Part shown: piece by piece, positions 1 through 5,922 of the stretch
Layout of the letters: the number at the start of each line of letters is the position of its first letter
Numbering within the stretch: the stretch's first letter is position 1
Assembly (NCBI GenBank): GCA_902797515.1
Contig: CADBSX010000126.1
Coordinates: 1 to 7,309 of the forward strand
Direction: 5' to 3'
Length of the DNA: 7,309 bases
Source: an uncultured Eubacteriales bacterium
GTDB taxonomy: Bacteria; Bacillota; Clostridia; Christensenellales; Borkfalkiaceae
Position numbers and translations under genes: made by a program
Notes under the pieces: model-generated
Seen by the model: only the letters and a program-made list of their open reading frames with translations
Databases searched by the model: none
What the model was told of the DNA's origin: nothing

Positions 1-34
1 CGGATAACGCCCGTATTTTTTCCGTACATCGGAC

Positions 35-1498
35 TTATTGTTCGTCCTCGGTCGCCGCGACTTCGCTTTCGACAGTCGCATCTTCCGCTTTTGTCGGCTC
101 TTGTCTTTTAGCGTTCGCGGCGGCGATCTTTCCGCCGACGACGCCTGCGAGAATAGAGGTAATGTCTATGCCCGTACTCTCTTTCACGCCTTCCATCACC
201 TGACTTGCGCTCGTCATAACGTCCTTTACGACTTTCGTCGAATTTCCGTCGCCGTACATCACTATCTTATCCGTCTGCGCGAGCGGCATGGCGGCGTTTT
301 TGACGACTTCGGGAAGGGCGTTGAGGTACATTTCTATGACGGACGCCTCGCCCATCTTCTTCTGCGCTTCCGCTTTTTTCTCGATCGCCTCGGCTTCGGC
401 GAGTCCTTTCGCCCTTATACCTTCCGCCTCCTGTTCCATTGCGTAACGGAGAGCCTCCGCCTCGGCGCGTTTCGCCTGCGCCTGCATTTCGGCTTCGTAC
501 TTCTGCGCTTCCGCCTCTTTCTGTCTGCGGATAAGGTCGGCTTCCGCCTCTTTTGCTATTCTGTAATTGTTTGCGTCCGCCTGTTTTCTGACTTCCGCGT
601 CGAGTTGCTTTTCGCGAAGCGCGATGGATTTTTCGGCGAGTTCCGCCTCTTTTTCCTTTCTCGCTATATCCGCGTCGGCTTTGGTTATCTCTATCGTCTT
701 TCTCTGGCTTTCCTGCTGTATGGAATAAGCCGCGTCCGCCTCCGCCTTTTTGGTGTCGGCTTTGACTTTCATCTCCGCCTGCTGAACGGCGAGAGCGGCG
801 TTCTGCTCGGCGATCTTCTTCTCGGATTCGACCTTCACGGCGTTCGCCTCTTCCTGCGCGTGAGAAGTCGCTATCGCTATATCCCTCTGCGCGTTGGCTT
901 TGGCTATCTGCGCGTTCTTTCTTATCTGCTCGACGTTGTCGATGCCCATATTTTCGATCGTGCCGGCGTTGTCCTTGAAATTCTGGATATTGAAATTCAC
1001 GACCTCTATGCCGAGTTTTTCCATATCGGGAACGACGTTTTCGGTTATCTTCTTCGCCACGCCCTGTCTGTCCTGAACCATTTCTTTAAGTCCGACGGAG
1101 CCGACTATCTCACGCATATTTCCCTCTAAAACCTGCGTGACGAGGCTTATAAGTTCTTCTTGTCTCATTCCGAGAAGAGCCTCCGCGGCTTTTTTGAGAA
1201 GTACGGGATCGGACGATATTTTGATATTCGCCACTCCGTCCACGTTCACGTTGATGAATTCGTTCGTCGGCACCGCCTCGCTTGTCTTTACGTCAACCTG
1301 CATCACTCGGAGAGACAGTTTGTCTATCCTCTCGAAAAACGGAATACGCCAGCCCGCTTTTCCGATAAGTATCCTGCGGCTGAACGGTCCCGAAATGATA
1401 TACGCGGTGTCGGGAGGCGCTTTGAGGTATCCGAGGATACCGAAACTCACGAGAATTACTGCTGCTACAACTATTAAAACGATTACAAACGGCGGCAT
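35..1498 (-). CDS. floT: Flotillin-like SPFH-domain membrane scaffold protein (FloT/YuaG type)
   Basis: This 487-residue protein matches bacterial flotillins, which oligomerise at the inner face of the membrane and organise ordered microdomains. It has one hydrophobic N-terminal segment (about residues 4-24, rich in V, I and L). An SPFH/band-7 domain follows (about 27-195), then a very long Ala/Glu/Lys coiled coil (about 195-385) with the EAEA-type repeats typical of flotillins. The C-terminal oligomerisation region (about 386-460) contains the LPEVVKNAA-type stretch, and the tail is acidic (466-487). The length is close to Bacillus FloT (about 500). The ATG at 1498 has an AAGGAGGG ribosome site at 1505-1512. 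The gene is alone behind its promoter and riboswitch. No NfeD-family partner, common next to flotillins, is visible, but the window ends 34 bases after the stop. The family call is firm; the symbol is by analogy. Confidence 0.93.
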   Translation of the reverse strand: MPPFVIVLIVVAAVILVSFGILGYLKAPPDTAYIISGPFSRRILIGKAGWRIPFFERIDKLSLRVMQVDVKTSEAVPTNEFINVNVDGVANIKISSDPVLLKKAAEALLGMRQEELISLVTQVLEGNMREIVGSVGLKEMVQDRQGVAKKITENVVPDMEKLGIEVVNFNIQNFKDNAGTIENMGIDNVEQIRKNAQIAKANAQRDIAIATSHAQEEANAVKVESEKKIAEQNAALAVQQAEMKVKADTKKAEADAAYSIQQESQRKTIEITKADADIARKEKEAELAEKSIALREKQLDAEVRKQADANNYRIAKEAEADLIRRQKEAEAQKYEAEMQAQAKRAEAEALRYAMEQEAEGIRAKGLAEAEAIEKKAEAQKKMGEASVIEMYLNALPEVVKNAAMPLAQTDKIVMYGDGNSTKVVKDVMTSASQVMEGVKESTGIDITSILAGVVGGKIAAANAKRQEPTKAEDATVESEVAATEDEQ

Positions 1499-1504
1499 TT
1501 TTTG

Positions 1505-1512
1505 CCCTCCTT
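1505..1512 (-). promoter_or_regulatory. Ribosome binding site of the flotillin gene
   Basis: On the minus strand AAGGAGGG lies six bases before the ATG. It is a near-perfect anti-16S match and fixes the start at 1498. It lies well downstream of the leader terminator, so the riboswitch acts on transcription rather than by covering this site. Confidence 0.85.
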
Positions 1513-1563
1513 AAAATTATTCCGCCGAAAGGAAAGAGAAAGCGCGCGCACGACCGAGGCGTG

Positions 1564-1599
1564 AAAAAAGACTTTCACGGGAAATCCCGCAAAAGTCTT
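1564..1599 (-). terminator. Intrinsic terminator forming the expression platform of the flotillin riboswitch
   Basis: Read on the minus strand, AAGACUUUUGCGGG pairs along 14 positions (12 Watson-Crick, two G-U) with CCCGUGAAAGUCUU. The loop is AUUU and the hairpin runs into UUUUUU. The 5' arm reuses the aptamer's CAAGA segment and the 3' strand of helix P1 (1590-1600). Terminator and aptamer P1 therefore cannot form together. A stabilised aptamer should prevent termination, which is the arrangement of a transcriptional ON switch. Confidence 0.92.
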
Positions 1600-1691
1600 G
1601 AATAACTCGTCGGTCCGCGTCGCCGGAGACGTTCTCCCGTTTTGACGACGACGCGCTGAACGGTCGCCCGTTCAGACTCTACTCCCTTTCG
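1590..1691 (-). ncRNA. yybP-ykoY family (manganese-sensing) riboswitch aptamer
   Basis: The minus-strand RNA has the hallmarks of the yybP-ykoY class (Rfam RF00080), known to bind Mn2+. Helix P1 is CGAAAG (1686-1691) with CUUUUG (1590-1595). The conserved GGAGUAG loop lies at 1679-1685 and its partner strand CAAGA at 1596-1600. P2 is a perfect 8-bp hairpin with a GCGA tetraloop (1656-1675). P3 pairs CGCGUCG (1649-1655) with CGACGCG (1616-1622). Inside P3 are the conserved UCGUCAA strand and a CUCCGGCGAC segment around the upper hairpin, as in characterised members. The P4 hairpin is weak or absent (1601-1615). The platform is the terminator at 1564-1599 and the regulated gene is the flotillin. 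The class call is strong; ligand specificity is inferred from the class. Confidence 0.93.
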
Positions 1692-1699
1692 GTAAGTAT

Positions 1700-1728
1700 A
1701 TATTACCATAAATTTTTCCCGTTGTCAA
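1700..1728 (-). promoter_or_regulatory. Sigma-A-type promoter of the riboswitch-flotillin transcript
   Basis: On the minus strand the -35 is TTGACA (1723-1728), the spacer is 17 bases and the -10 is TAATAT (1700-1705). This puts transcription start near 1693, just before aptamer helix P1. It is a near-consensus housekeeping promoter, so the downstream riboswitch is likely to be the main control point. Confidence 0.85.
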
Positions 1729-1769
1729 TACTTTTTAAAAAATTTTCCTCTCCGACGGAAAATCGGCGG

Positions 1770-2471
1770 TCAGCCGAGTCTGTTGAATTCCCTGCGAAGT
1801 CTCAATACTATCTTCTTTTCGAGGCGGGATATGTAACTTTGAGAAATTCCGAGCATATCCGCGACTTCTTTCTGCGTCTTTTCCTCTTCCCCGCCGAGCC
1901 CGAAACGCATATTCATTATCTGCTTTTCCCGCGGATTGAGTTTGGTCATCGCCTCGGAAAGCATTTCCTTTTCCACGTCCGATTCTATATCCTTATATAC
2001 GACGTCGTTATCCGTGCCGAGCACGTCGCCGAGCAGAAGTTCGTTTCCCTCGTAATCGACGTTTAAAGGCTCGTCGAGGGAAACTTCGCCTTTCAGTTTC
2101 ACTATTCTGCGAAGATACATAAGTATCTCGTTTTCTATGCACCGCGACGCGTTAGTCGCGAGTTTTATGTTCTTTTCGGCGTTGAAAGTGTTGACGGCTT
2201 TTATAAGTCCTATCGTGCCGACGGAAATAAGGTCGTCGAGTTCGACGCCCGTATTGTCGAATTTTCTCGCGATATATACGACGAGCCTGAGGTTGTGTTC
2301 GATAAGTTCCCGACGTATGTTTTCGCCGTCGTCGGATAGCCGCGCTATCATTTCCTGTTCCTCGTCCTGCGTGAAGGGCTGCGGAAGGATCTCAACGCCC
2401 GAAAGGTAGTTGACGTATCCGCAATCTTTCCCGAAAATTTTACCGAATAATGAAATAAGACCTTTAAACAT
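1770..2471 (-). CDS. sigE: RNA polymerase sporulation sigma factor SigE (pro-sigma-E)
   Basis: This is the early mother-cell sigma factor of sporulation, made as an inactive membrane-bound precursor. The 233 residues align along their length with Bacillus sigma-E (239). An amphipathic N-terminal pro-sequence (about 1-21) comes first. Region 2 carries [25 protein letters not shown] and [15 protein letters not shown] linker with [20 protein letters not shown] follows, then region 4 with [12 protein letters not shown] and the helix-turn-helix [19 protein letters not shown] (about 202-220). The ATG at 2471 has AAGGAG at 2478-2483. The gene starts 30 bases after spoIIGA and is surely cotranscribed with it. 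Two oddities: the pro-sequence is about six residues shorter than in Bacillus, and residue 107, normally Tyr in the ATYASRC motif of region 2.3, is Asn. No sigG follows. Confidence 0.97.
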   Translation of the reverse strand: MFKGLISLFGKIFGKDCGYVNYLSGVEILPQPFTQDEEQEMIARLSDDGENIRRELIEHNLRLVVYIARKFDNTGVELDDLISVGTIGLIKAVNTFNAEKNIKLATNASRCIENEILMYLRRIVKLKGEVSLDEPLNVDYEGNELLLGDVLGTDNDVVYKDIESDVEKEMLSEAMTKLNPREKQIMNMRFGLGGEEEKTQKEVADMLGISQSYISRLEKKIVLRLRREFNRLG

Positions 2472-2477
2472 ACTATA

Positions 2478-2483
2478 CTCCTT
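2478..2483 (-). promoter_or_regulatory. Ribosome binding site of sigE
   Basis: AAGGAG on the minus strand sits six bases before the sigE ATG, inside the 30-base gap after spoIIGA. It gives sigE independent, efficient initiation, in contrast to spoIIGA, which has no visible site. Confidence 0.8.
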
Positions 2484-2501
2484 GACCGAGCGCGAACGGA
2501 T

Positions 2502-3311
2502 TTATGCGAATATCGCGCCGAGAACGAGATCGTAATCAGTTCCCCCGACGTCGCCGTCGGGCAAGCCTACCATTACGCTATTAATTATATTCGCGTCGCT
2601 TCCGTTATATATCAAAAATTTTTCGGCTTTAAAGACTTTCATATAACTTTTTCCCGCGGCGGTTTTAAAGGAAACCTCGTCGAAAACGACTTTTTCGAGC
2701 GCGCCCGAACGCAATAGTTTTTTCTTGAAAGACGGACTGCAAAGAGCGATCGGACTTCCCGTCCTTCCGTAAGAAAGTCTGTTGCCGCTGTCGATAAAGC
2801 CCGTTACGGAAAATTTTATCCCGCCTATTATCACCGCGCACTTTCTCGAAAAGTCGGAAACGGTCTTTTCCGCGGTGAATATCTTTATCAGCCTTACCGT
2901 GCCGAAAAAGAGGAAGAATACGACCGCGAAGATTATCCCGACGGGAACGGACGAGGAATAAGTCCATACGTTTATATCTATTCCGAGGGCGAAGAACGCG
3001 GCGAGCACCGCTCCGCCGAAGAGAAAAGTGTAAAACAGAAAGAGATAAAAGCAGAAAATAAATTGCTTTTTCTTCGCGAATTTTCCCGACGCGGCGACTA
3101 TTAAAAGGGCGGAAACGAATTTTATTATAAGTAAAAAACCGCCGTTTATATCGAGCAAGGGGAAAACCGCGGCGACCGCCGCGCCGAGCGCGGCGGAGAG
3201 GAAAAGTCTCGCCTTTTTCACGTCGAGTTTAAGGCTTATCCTCGCGAGATACACGAGGATAAGATCTATTATGAAATTGTCCGCCAGAACGTACTCGACG
3301 TAAACTTCCAT
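2502..3311 (-). CDS. spoIIGA: Sigma-E processing peptidase SpoIIGA
   Basis: SpoIIGA is a membrane-embedded aspartic protease that removes the pro-sequence of sigma-E after the polar septum forms. The 269 residues begin MEVYVEYVLADNFIIDLILVY, matching the family start (M-x-(I/V)-Y then a membrane segment). There are about five hydrophobic segments in residues 5-140. The soluble C-terminal half carries the protease motif GFIDSGN, with likely catalytic Asp174, followed by the family-typical N-x-L and G-x-P-I region. The order spoIIGA then sigE is the classic spoIIG operon. The length is shorter than Bacillus (about 309) but usual for Clostridia. An in-frame stop four codons upstream leaves only the ATG at 3311. 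No Shine-Dalgarno sequence precedes it, and a TATAAT lies six bases before the start codon. Confidence 0.95.
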   Translation of the reverse strand: MEVYVEYVLADNFIIDLILVYLARISLKLDVKKARLFLSAALGAAVAAVFPLLDINGGFLLIIKFVSALLIVAASGKFAKKKQFIFCFYLFLFYTFLFGGAVLAAFFALGIDINVWTYSSSVPVGIIFAVVFFLFFGTVRLIKIFTAEKTVSDFSRKCAVIIGGIKFSVTGFIDSGNRLSYGRTGSPIALCSPSFKKKLLRSGALEKVVFDEVSFKTAAGKSYMKVFKAEKFLIYNGSDANIINSVMVGLPDGDVGGTDYDLVLGAIFA

Positions 3312-3317
3312 AACCAG

Positions 3318-3323
3318 ATTATA
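3318..3323 (-). promoter_or_regulatory. Candidate -10 element of the spoIIG operon
   Basis: A consensus TATAAT on the minus strand ends six bases before the spoIIGA ATG. With usual spacing, transcription would start at the A of the ATG, giving a leaderless mRNA. No good -35 lies 16-18 bases upstream. In Bacillus the spoIIG promoter also lacks normal spacing and depends on Spo0A. A Spo0A-box-like TTTGTCGCA (one change from TTTGTCGAA) is on the plus strand at 3374-3382. Plausible but unproven. Confidence 0.45.
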
Positions 3324-3384
3324 CTATTTTCAAACGGCAATAAAAAAGGCGATTTTGTAGTATAATAAAAGTTTTTGTCGCACG

Positions 3385-3406
3385 GCTCGGCCTTTGCCTG
3401 CCGAGC
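3385..3406. other. GC-rich hairpin between the phosphatase terminator and spoIIGA
   Basis: GCTCGGC (3385-3391) pairs perfectly with GCCGAGC (3400-3406) around an 8-base loop. On neither strand is it followed directly by a T-run, so it is not a good terminator by itself. It lies just past the terminator at 3410-3440, in the spoIIGA upstream region. Confidence 0.5.
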
Positions 3407-3409
3407 GCG

Positions 3410-3440
3410 AAAAAAAGGCGCGGGGCTTGTGCCCCGCGCC
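3410..3440 (-). terminator. Strong intrinsic terminator of the Ppx/GppA gene
   Basis: On the minus strand GGCGCGGGGC, loop ACAA, GCCCCGCGCC forms a perfect 10-bp GC stem followed by seven T residues. It begins 25 bases after the phosphatase stop codon and separates that transcript from the spoIIG operon. Confidence 0.93.
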
Positions 3441-3465
3441 TGAAAGCGATCGGAATAAAAGAAAT

Positions 3466-4989
3466 TTAAAGTATTTCGAGGTTTTTCTTGAAGATACGCC
3501 TGAAATCGGGCGCGGCGTTGAGCGCGCTTCTGATTTCGAGCGACGCGTCGCCTTCGACTTCGGTCTTCATAATAACCGAATCGCCGAGAACGTCGCAGTT
3601 GAGGTTCTGCACGCAAGACGACATCGACTTGTCGAGACACTCCGCGATCCTGAGCATTATGCCGAGTTTTCTTATCGCGTCAACGTCCTCTTCGGTAACG
3701 TAAGCCTTGAATTTTACTATATCGCTCATCGAAAAGTCGTCGTCTTTATGCACGGCCGCGACTAAAGACGCCATTACCATTTCCCTGTTCGTAATACCGT
3801 AGATGCTCGCGTTCCGGATTATGTAAGCGGAATGCTTTTCAAAATCGTAATATTTTATAGCCGTTCCCGCATTGTGCAGCATAGCGCATACTTTGAGGAT
3901 TTTGAGGTACTGTCTCGGGAACTTGTGAAGAACTCTCAACTGTTTGAAGAGTTGCACCGAAAGGTTCACGACGTGTTCGACGTGCTTTTGGTTGCATCCG
4001 TAAAAACGGACGAGAGTGTTGAGGCTGTACGATAAAACGTCGCTTATCGGCTTTTCGCAGGTCAGCGGCATTGCGTAATTATACATAATGCCCTCTCTCA
4101 AACCGCATCCGGAAATAATTATCTGCTTAAAGTTCATAAAGCTTATGAAACTTTTCGTGACCGCGAGCGCGGCGGGAAGAATATCCGCTCTCGACGACGA
4201 AATGCCCTTTATCCTCTTTTTCTTGTCGAGGTCGAGGACTTTTATCATATTGTAGATATTCTCGAATTCTTCCTCTTCTATGCGATAATTATGTACTATG
4301 TTGAGCGGGCTCTTTTGCATCATTTTGCTGAGCTTGCAAAGACTTCGCATCGAGCCGCCGACGCCTATCATCTGCGAATCGGGATCGACCTCTTTGAGCC
4401 ACTCTATGCCTTTGAGTTGTTCGGTGAAAAATTCCTCTATCTTCGCCGCCTGTTCTTCGGGCGGCATCCCGTCCGAGGCGAAAAGTTCGGTGAGCGTCAC
4501 CGCGCCGAAAGGCAAAGTTTCGTAATTCAAAAGGTTCTTTCTTACGTACCTTATGATCTTCGTACTGCCGCCGCCGATCTCGAGGATAACGCCTTTAGGG
4601 ATGTCCATCGTATTGATAACGCCCCTGTAAACGTACATCGCCTCTTCTTCCGCGGACAGAACGCGGAGTTTTATTCCGCAGGTCGTCGCGACCTCGTCGA
4701 GAAAACTTCTCTGGTTTTTGGCGCGCCTTACCGCCGCCGTCGCGACCGCTATTATCTTTTCGATAGCGTAAGCGTCGCAGAGTTTTCTGAACATTTTGAG
4801 AGTTTTGATCGTCTCCGCGATCCTCTGCGGTTTCAGAAAACCGTCTCTTTCCATATCCTTGCCGAGCCTTACGCTCTCTTTCAGTTGGTCAACGACTATA
4901 AAATGTCCGTCGCCGAGCATTTCCACTATAACGAGCCTCGCCGTGTTCGAGCCGAGGTCGATAATTCCGATCTTTTCCGAATTTTCCAC
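3466..4989 (-). CDS. ppx: Ppx/GppA-family phosphatase (exopolyphosphatase or pppGpp phosphohydrolase)
   Basis: The family belongs to the ASKHA fold and removes terminal phosphate from polyphosphate or pppGpp; sequence alone does not decide which here. The 507 residues contain the phosphate-1 motif GIIDLGSNTARLVI (8-21) and the catalytic-Glu region LSAEEEA (111-117). The phosphate-2 motif ILEIGGGSTKI (135-145), GVGGSMRSL (209-217) and SGCGLREGIM (293-302) follow. The C-terminal part (about 315-507) is an HD-like helical domain, with LHNAG at 371-375 and HSAYI at 386-390. There the usual HD pair reads His-Asn, so this domain is probably not a metal phosphohydrolase. The start is GTG at 4989, with AAGGAA six bases upstream. 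It is a single-gene unit with its own promoter (5053-5081) and terminator (3410-3440). The symbol reflects family only. Confidence 0.9.
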   Translation of the reverse strand: MENSEKIGIIDLGSNTARLVIVEMLGDGHFIVVDQLKESVRLGKDMERDGFLKPQRIAETIKTLKMFRKLCDAYAIEKIIAVATAAVRRAKNQRSFLDEVATTCGIKLRVLSAEEEAMYVYRGVINTMDIPKGVILEIGGGSTKIIRYVRKNLLNYETLPFGAVTLTELFASDGMPPEEQAAKIEEFFTEQLKGIEWLKEVDPDSQMIGVGGSMRSLCKLSKMMQKSPLNIVHNYRIEEEEFENIYNMIKVLDLDKKKRIKGISSSRADILPAALAVTKSFISFMNFKQIIISGCGLREGIMYNYAMPLTCEKPISDVLSYSLNTLVRFYGCNQKHVEHVVNLSVQLFKQLRVLHKFPRQYLKILKVCAMLHNAGTAIKYYDFEKHSAYIIRNASIYGITNREMVMASLVAAVHKDDDFSMSDIVKFKAYVTEEDVDAIRKLGIMLRIAECLDKSMSSCVQNLNCDVLGDSVIMKTEVEGDASLEIRSALNAAPDFRRIFKKNLEIL

Positions 4990-5052
4990 TTGTAGTTCCT
5001 TGCCTGTTATTTATTTACCGCTAAACGGCGCGTTTAAAATTTTTATGCGTAA

Positions 5053-5081
5053 ATAATAACACAGTTTTTTCGATTTGAAAA
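5053..5081 (-). promoter_or_regulatory. Candidate promoter of the Ppx/GppA gene
   Basis: On the minus strand, TTTTCA (5076-5081), a 17-base spacer and TATTAT (5053-5058), with an extended -10 TG (TGTTATTAT), lie about 65 bases before the GTG start. The match is moderate (-35 4/6, -10 5/6) but well spaced. Confidence 0.55.
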
Positions 5082-5140
5082 GAGGCTTTTCCTTTTTTTG
5101 TGCATTTTTTCACCGATAATTGTGCAATTTGTCGGGTATT

Positions 5141-5557
5141 TTATTTTTCTCCGAGAAGCGGAACGTCTTTTTCGAGGCGACGCGGCTTTTCCGTACCGCC
5201 TTTTTTGCCGCCGAACGCCTGAAAAACGGCGAGCAAAACGAGGAACGCGCCGAAGAGTTTTTTCAAGACGTCCCCGCCGGACGCGTTGGCTAAAAAACTC
5301 GTCGCCGCGCTCGCGAGCGCGGCGGGAACTATGATAAAGCCGAGCCCGTCTCTTTCTACGCGCCCTTTATTGAAATGTATTAAAGACGCTATCGCGGACA
5401 TAGGTATAAAAGCCGCGAGGTTGATCGCCTGCGCGGACTTTTGCGGCAGTCCGAAAAAGGTCGTCAAAGCGGGGATAAGCAGAGTTCCTCCGCCCATTCC
5501 CATGCCGCCGAGCACGCCGCCCGCTATTCCCGTCAAAAAAAACAAAAACCACTTCAT
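5141..5557 (-). CDS. TauE/SafE-type membrane transporter, second half-protein
   Basis: This 138-residue hydrophobic protein starts MKWFLFFLTGIAGGVLGG. It carries the Gly-rich repeat signature GGMGMGGGTLLIPAL (about 17-31) of the TauE/SafE (sulfite exporter-like, formerly DUF81) family. About four membrane segments follow, then a short basic tail (117-138). Full-length relatives have about 250 residues with an internal duplication; this is the size of one half. The ATG overlaps the stop of the upstream half (ATGA at 5554-5557), implying translational coupling and probably a heteromeric transporter. The same frame is open further upstream, but that stretch is Arg/Gly-rich shadow sequence over the neighbouring gene and unlike any membrane protein. 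Members export sulfite, sulfonates or other organic anions; the substrate here is unknown. Confidence 0.85.
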   Translation of the reverse strand: MKWFLFFLTGIAGGVLGGMGMGGGTLLIPALTTFFGLPQKSAQAINLAAFIPMSAIASLIHFNKGRVERDGLGFIIVPAALASAATSFLANASGGDVLKKLFGAFLVLLAVFQAFGGKKGGTEKPRRLEKDVPLLGEK

Positions 5558-5922
5558 AAGAACATTTTTACGCCCGCGACGAACATAAGCGCGGAAAACA
5601 GCAAAGATATGCCTTTCGCCTTTATTTTTCCAAGCGCGAACGCGCCTATTATCCCGCCGACCGCCACGCCGAACGATACGGGCAAGCCTTCCGCCGACGG
5701 AAAATTTCCCGAAGAATAATATATCGCCGCGCTTACGACCGATACGGGAAGTATCACCGCGATCGCCGTCGCGTGCGCCTTTTTCGTTTCCGCGCCGAGG
5801 AAAAAAGCGAGCGCGGGAACGAGTATCATGCCTCCCCCGCCCCCGAAAAGCCCGTTGCACACGCCCGTGACCGCGCCCGCGAAAATGTAATAGATTATTC
5901 TTTGCCTTATCGAATATTTCAT
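5554..5922 (-). CDS. TauE/SafE-type membrane transporter, first half-protein
   Basis: This 122-residue protein, starting MKYSIRQRIIYYIFAGAVTG, has the family signature NGLFGGGGGMILVPAL (about 24-39) and about four membrane segments. It is therefore one half of a TauE/SafE carrier; the other half follows with a 4-base overlap. The frame is open to another ATG at 6033. Those extra 37 residues are charged, unlike the family, and come from inverted-repeat DNA, so I prefer the ATG at 5922. A GGAG (minus strand) lies 14 bases before this ATG, longer than the usual 5-9. The 5' leader consists entirely of the left arm of the inverted repeat at 5923-6232. The substrate cannot be told from sequence. 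Confidence 0.82.
   Translation of the reverse strand: MKYSIRQRIIYYIFAGAVTGVCNGLFGGGGGMILVPALAFFLGAETKKAHATAIAVILPVSVVSAAIYYSSGNFPSAEGLPVSFGVAVGGIIGAFALGKIKAKGISLLFSALMFVAGVKMFL

Noticed and set aside
22..31. Ten-base match CCGTACATCG shared with the palindromic insert (6148-6157)
   Set aside because: Short, composed of words common throughout this sequence, and with no further similarity on either side, so chance is the better explanation.
38..1129. Long plus-strand open frame antisense to the flotillin
   Set aside because: Its product is rich in Arg, Phe and Leu with no recognisable domain. It is the expected shadow of a GC-rich Ala/Glu/Lys coiled-coil gene on the other strand and has no ribosome site of its own.
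1739..1770. Possible terminator just after sigE
   Set aside because: The hairpin (CCGCCG with CGTCGG) has a mismatch and is separated by several bases from the T-run. It is too weak to call, though it could end some transcripts.
3361..3366. Plus-strand TATAAT upstream of spoIIGA as a divergent promoter
   Set aside because: No suitable -35 at 16-18 bases and no plus-strand gene to its right; it would run head-on into the phosphatase gene.
4291..4995. Plus-strand open frame antisense to the Ppx/GppA gene
   Set aside because: It has no family similarity, no promoter or ribosome site, and lies wholly inside a clear phosphatase gene with conserved motifs.
5078..5098. Possible terminator after the transporter genes
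   Set aside because: An A-rich/T-rich stem with only two or three GC pairs around AGGCTTTTCCT. It overlaps the candidate -35 of the phosphatase promoter and is not convincing on either strand.
5558..5860. Upstream extension of the second transporter half
   Set aside because: The extra residues are Arg/Gly-rich and overlap the first half-gene in another frame. The natural start is the ATG overlapping that gene's stop codon.
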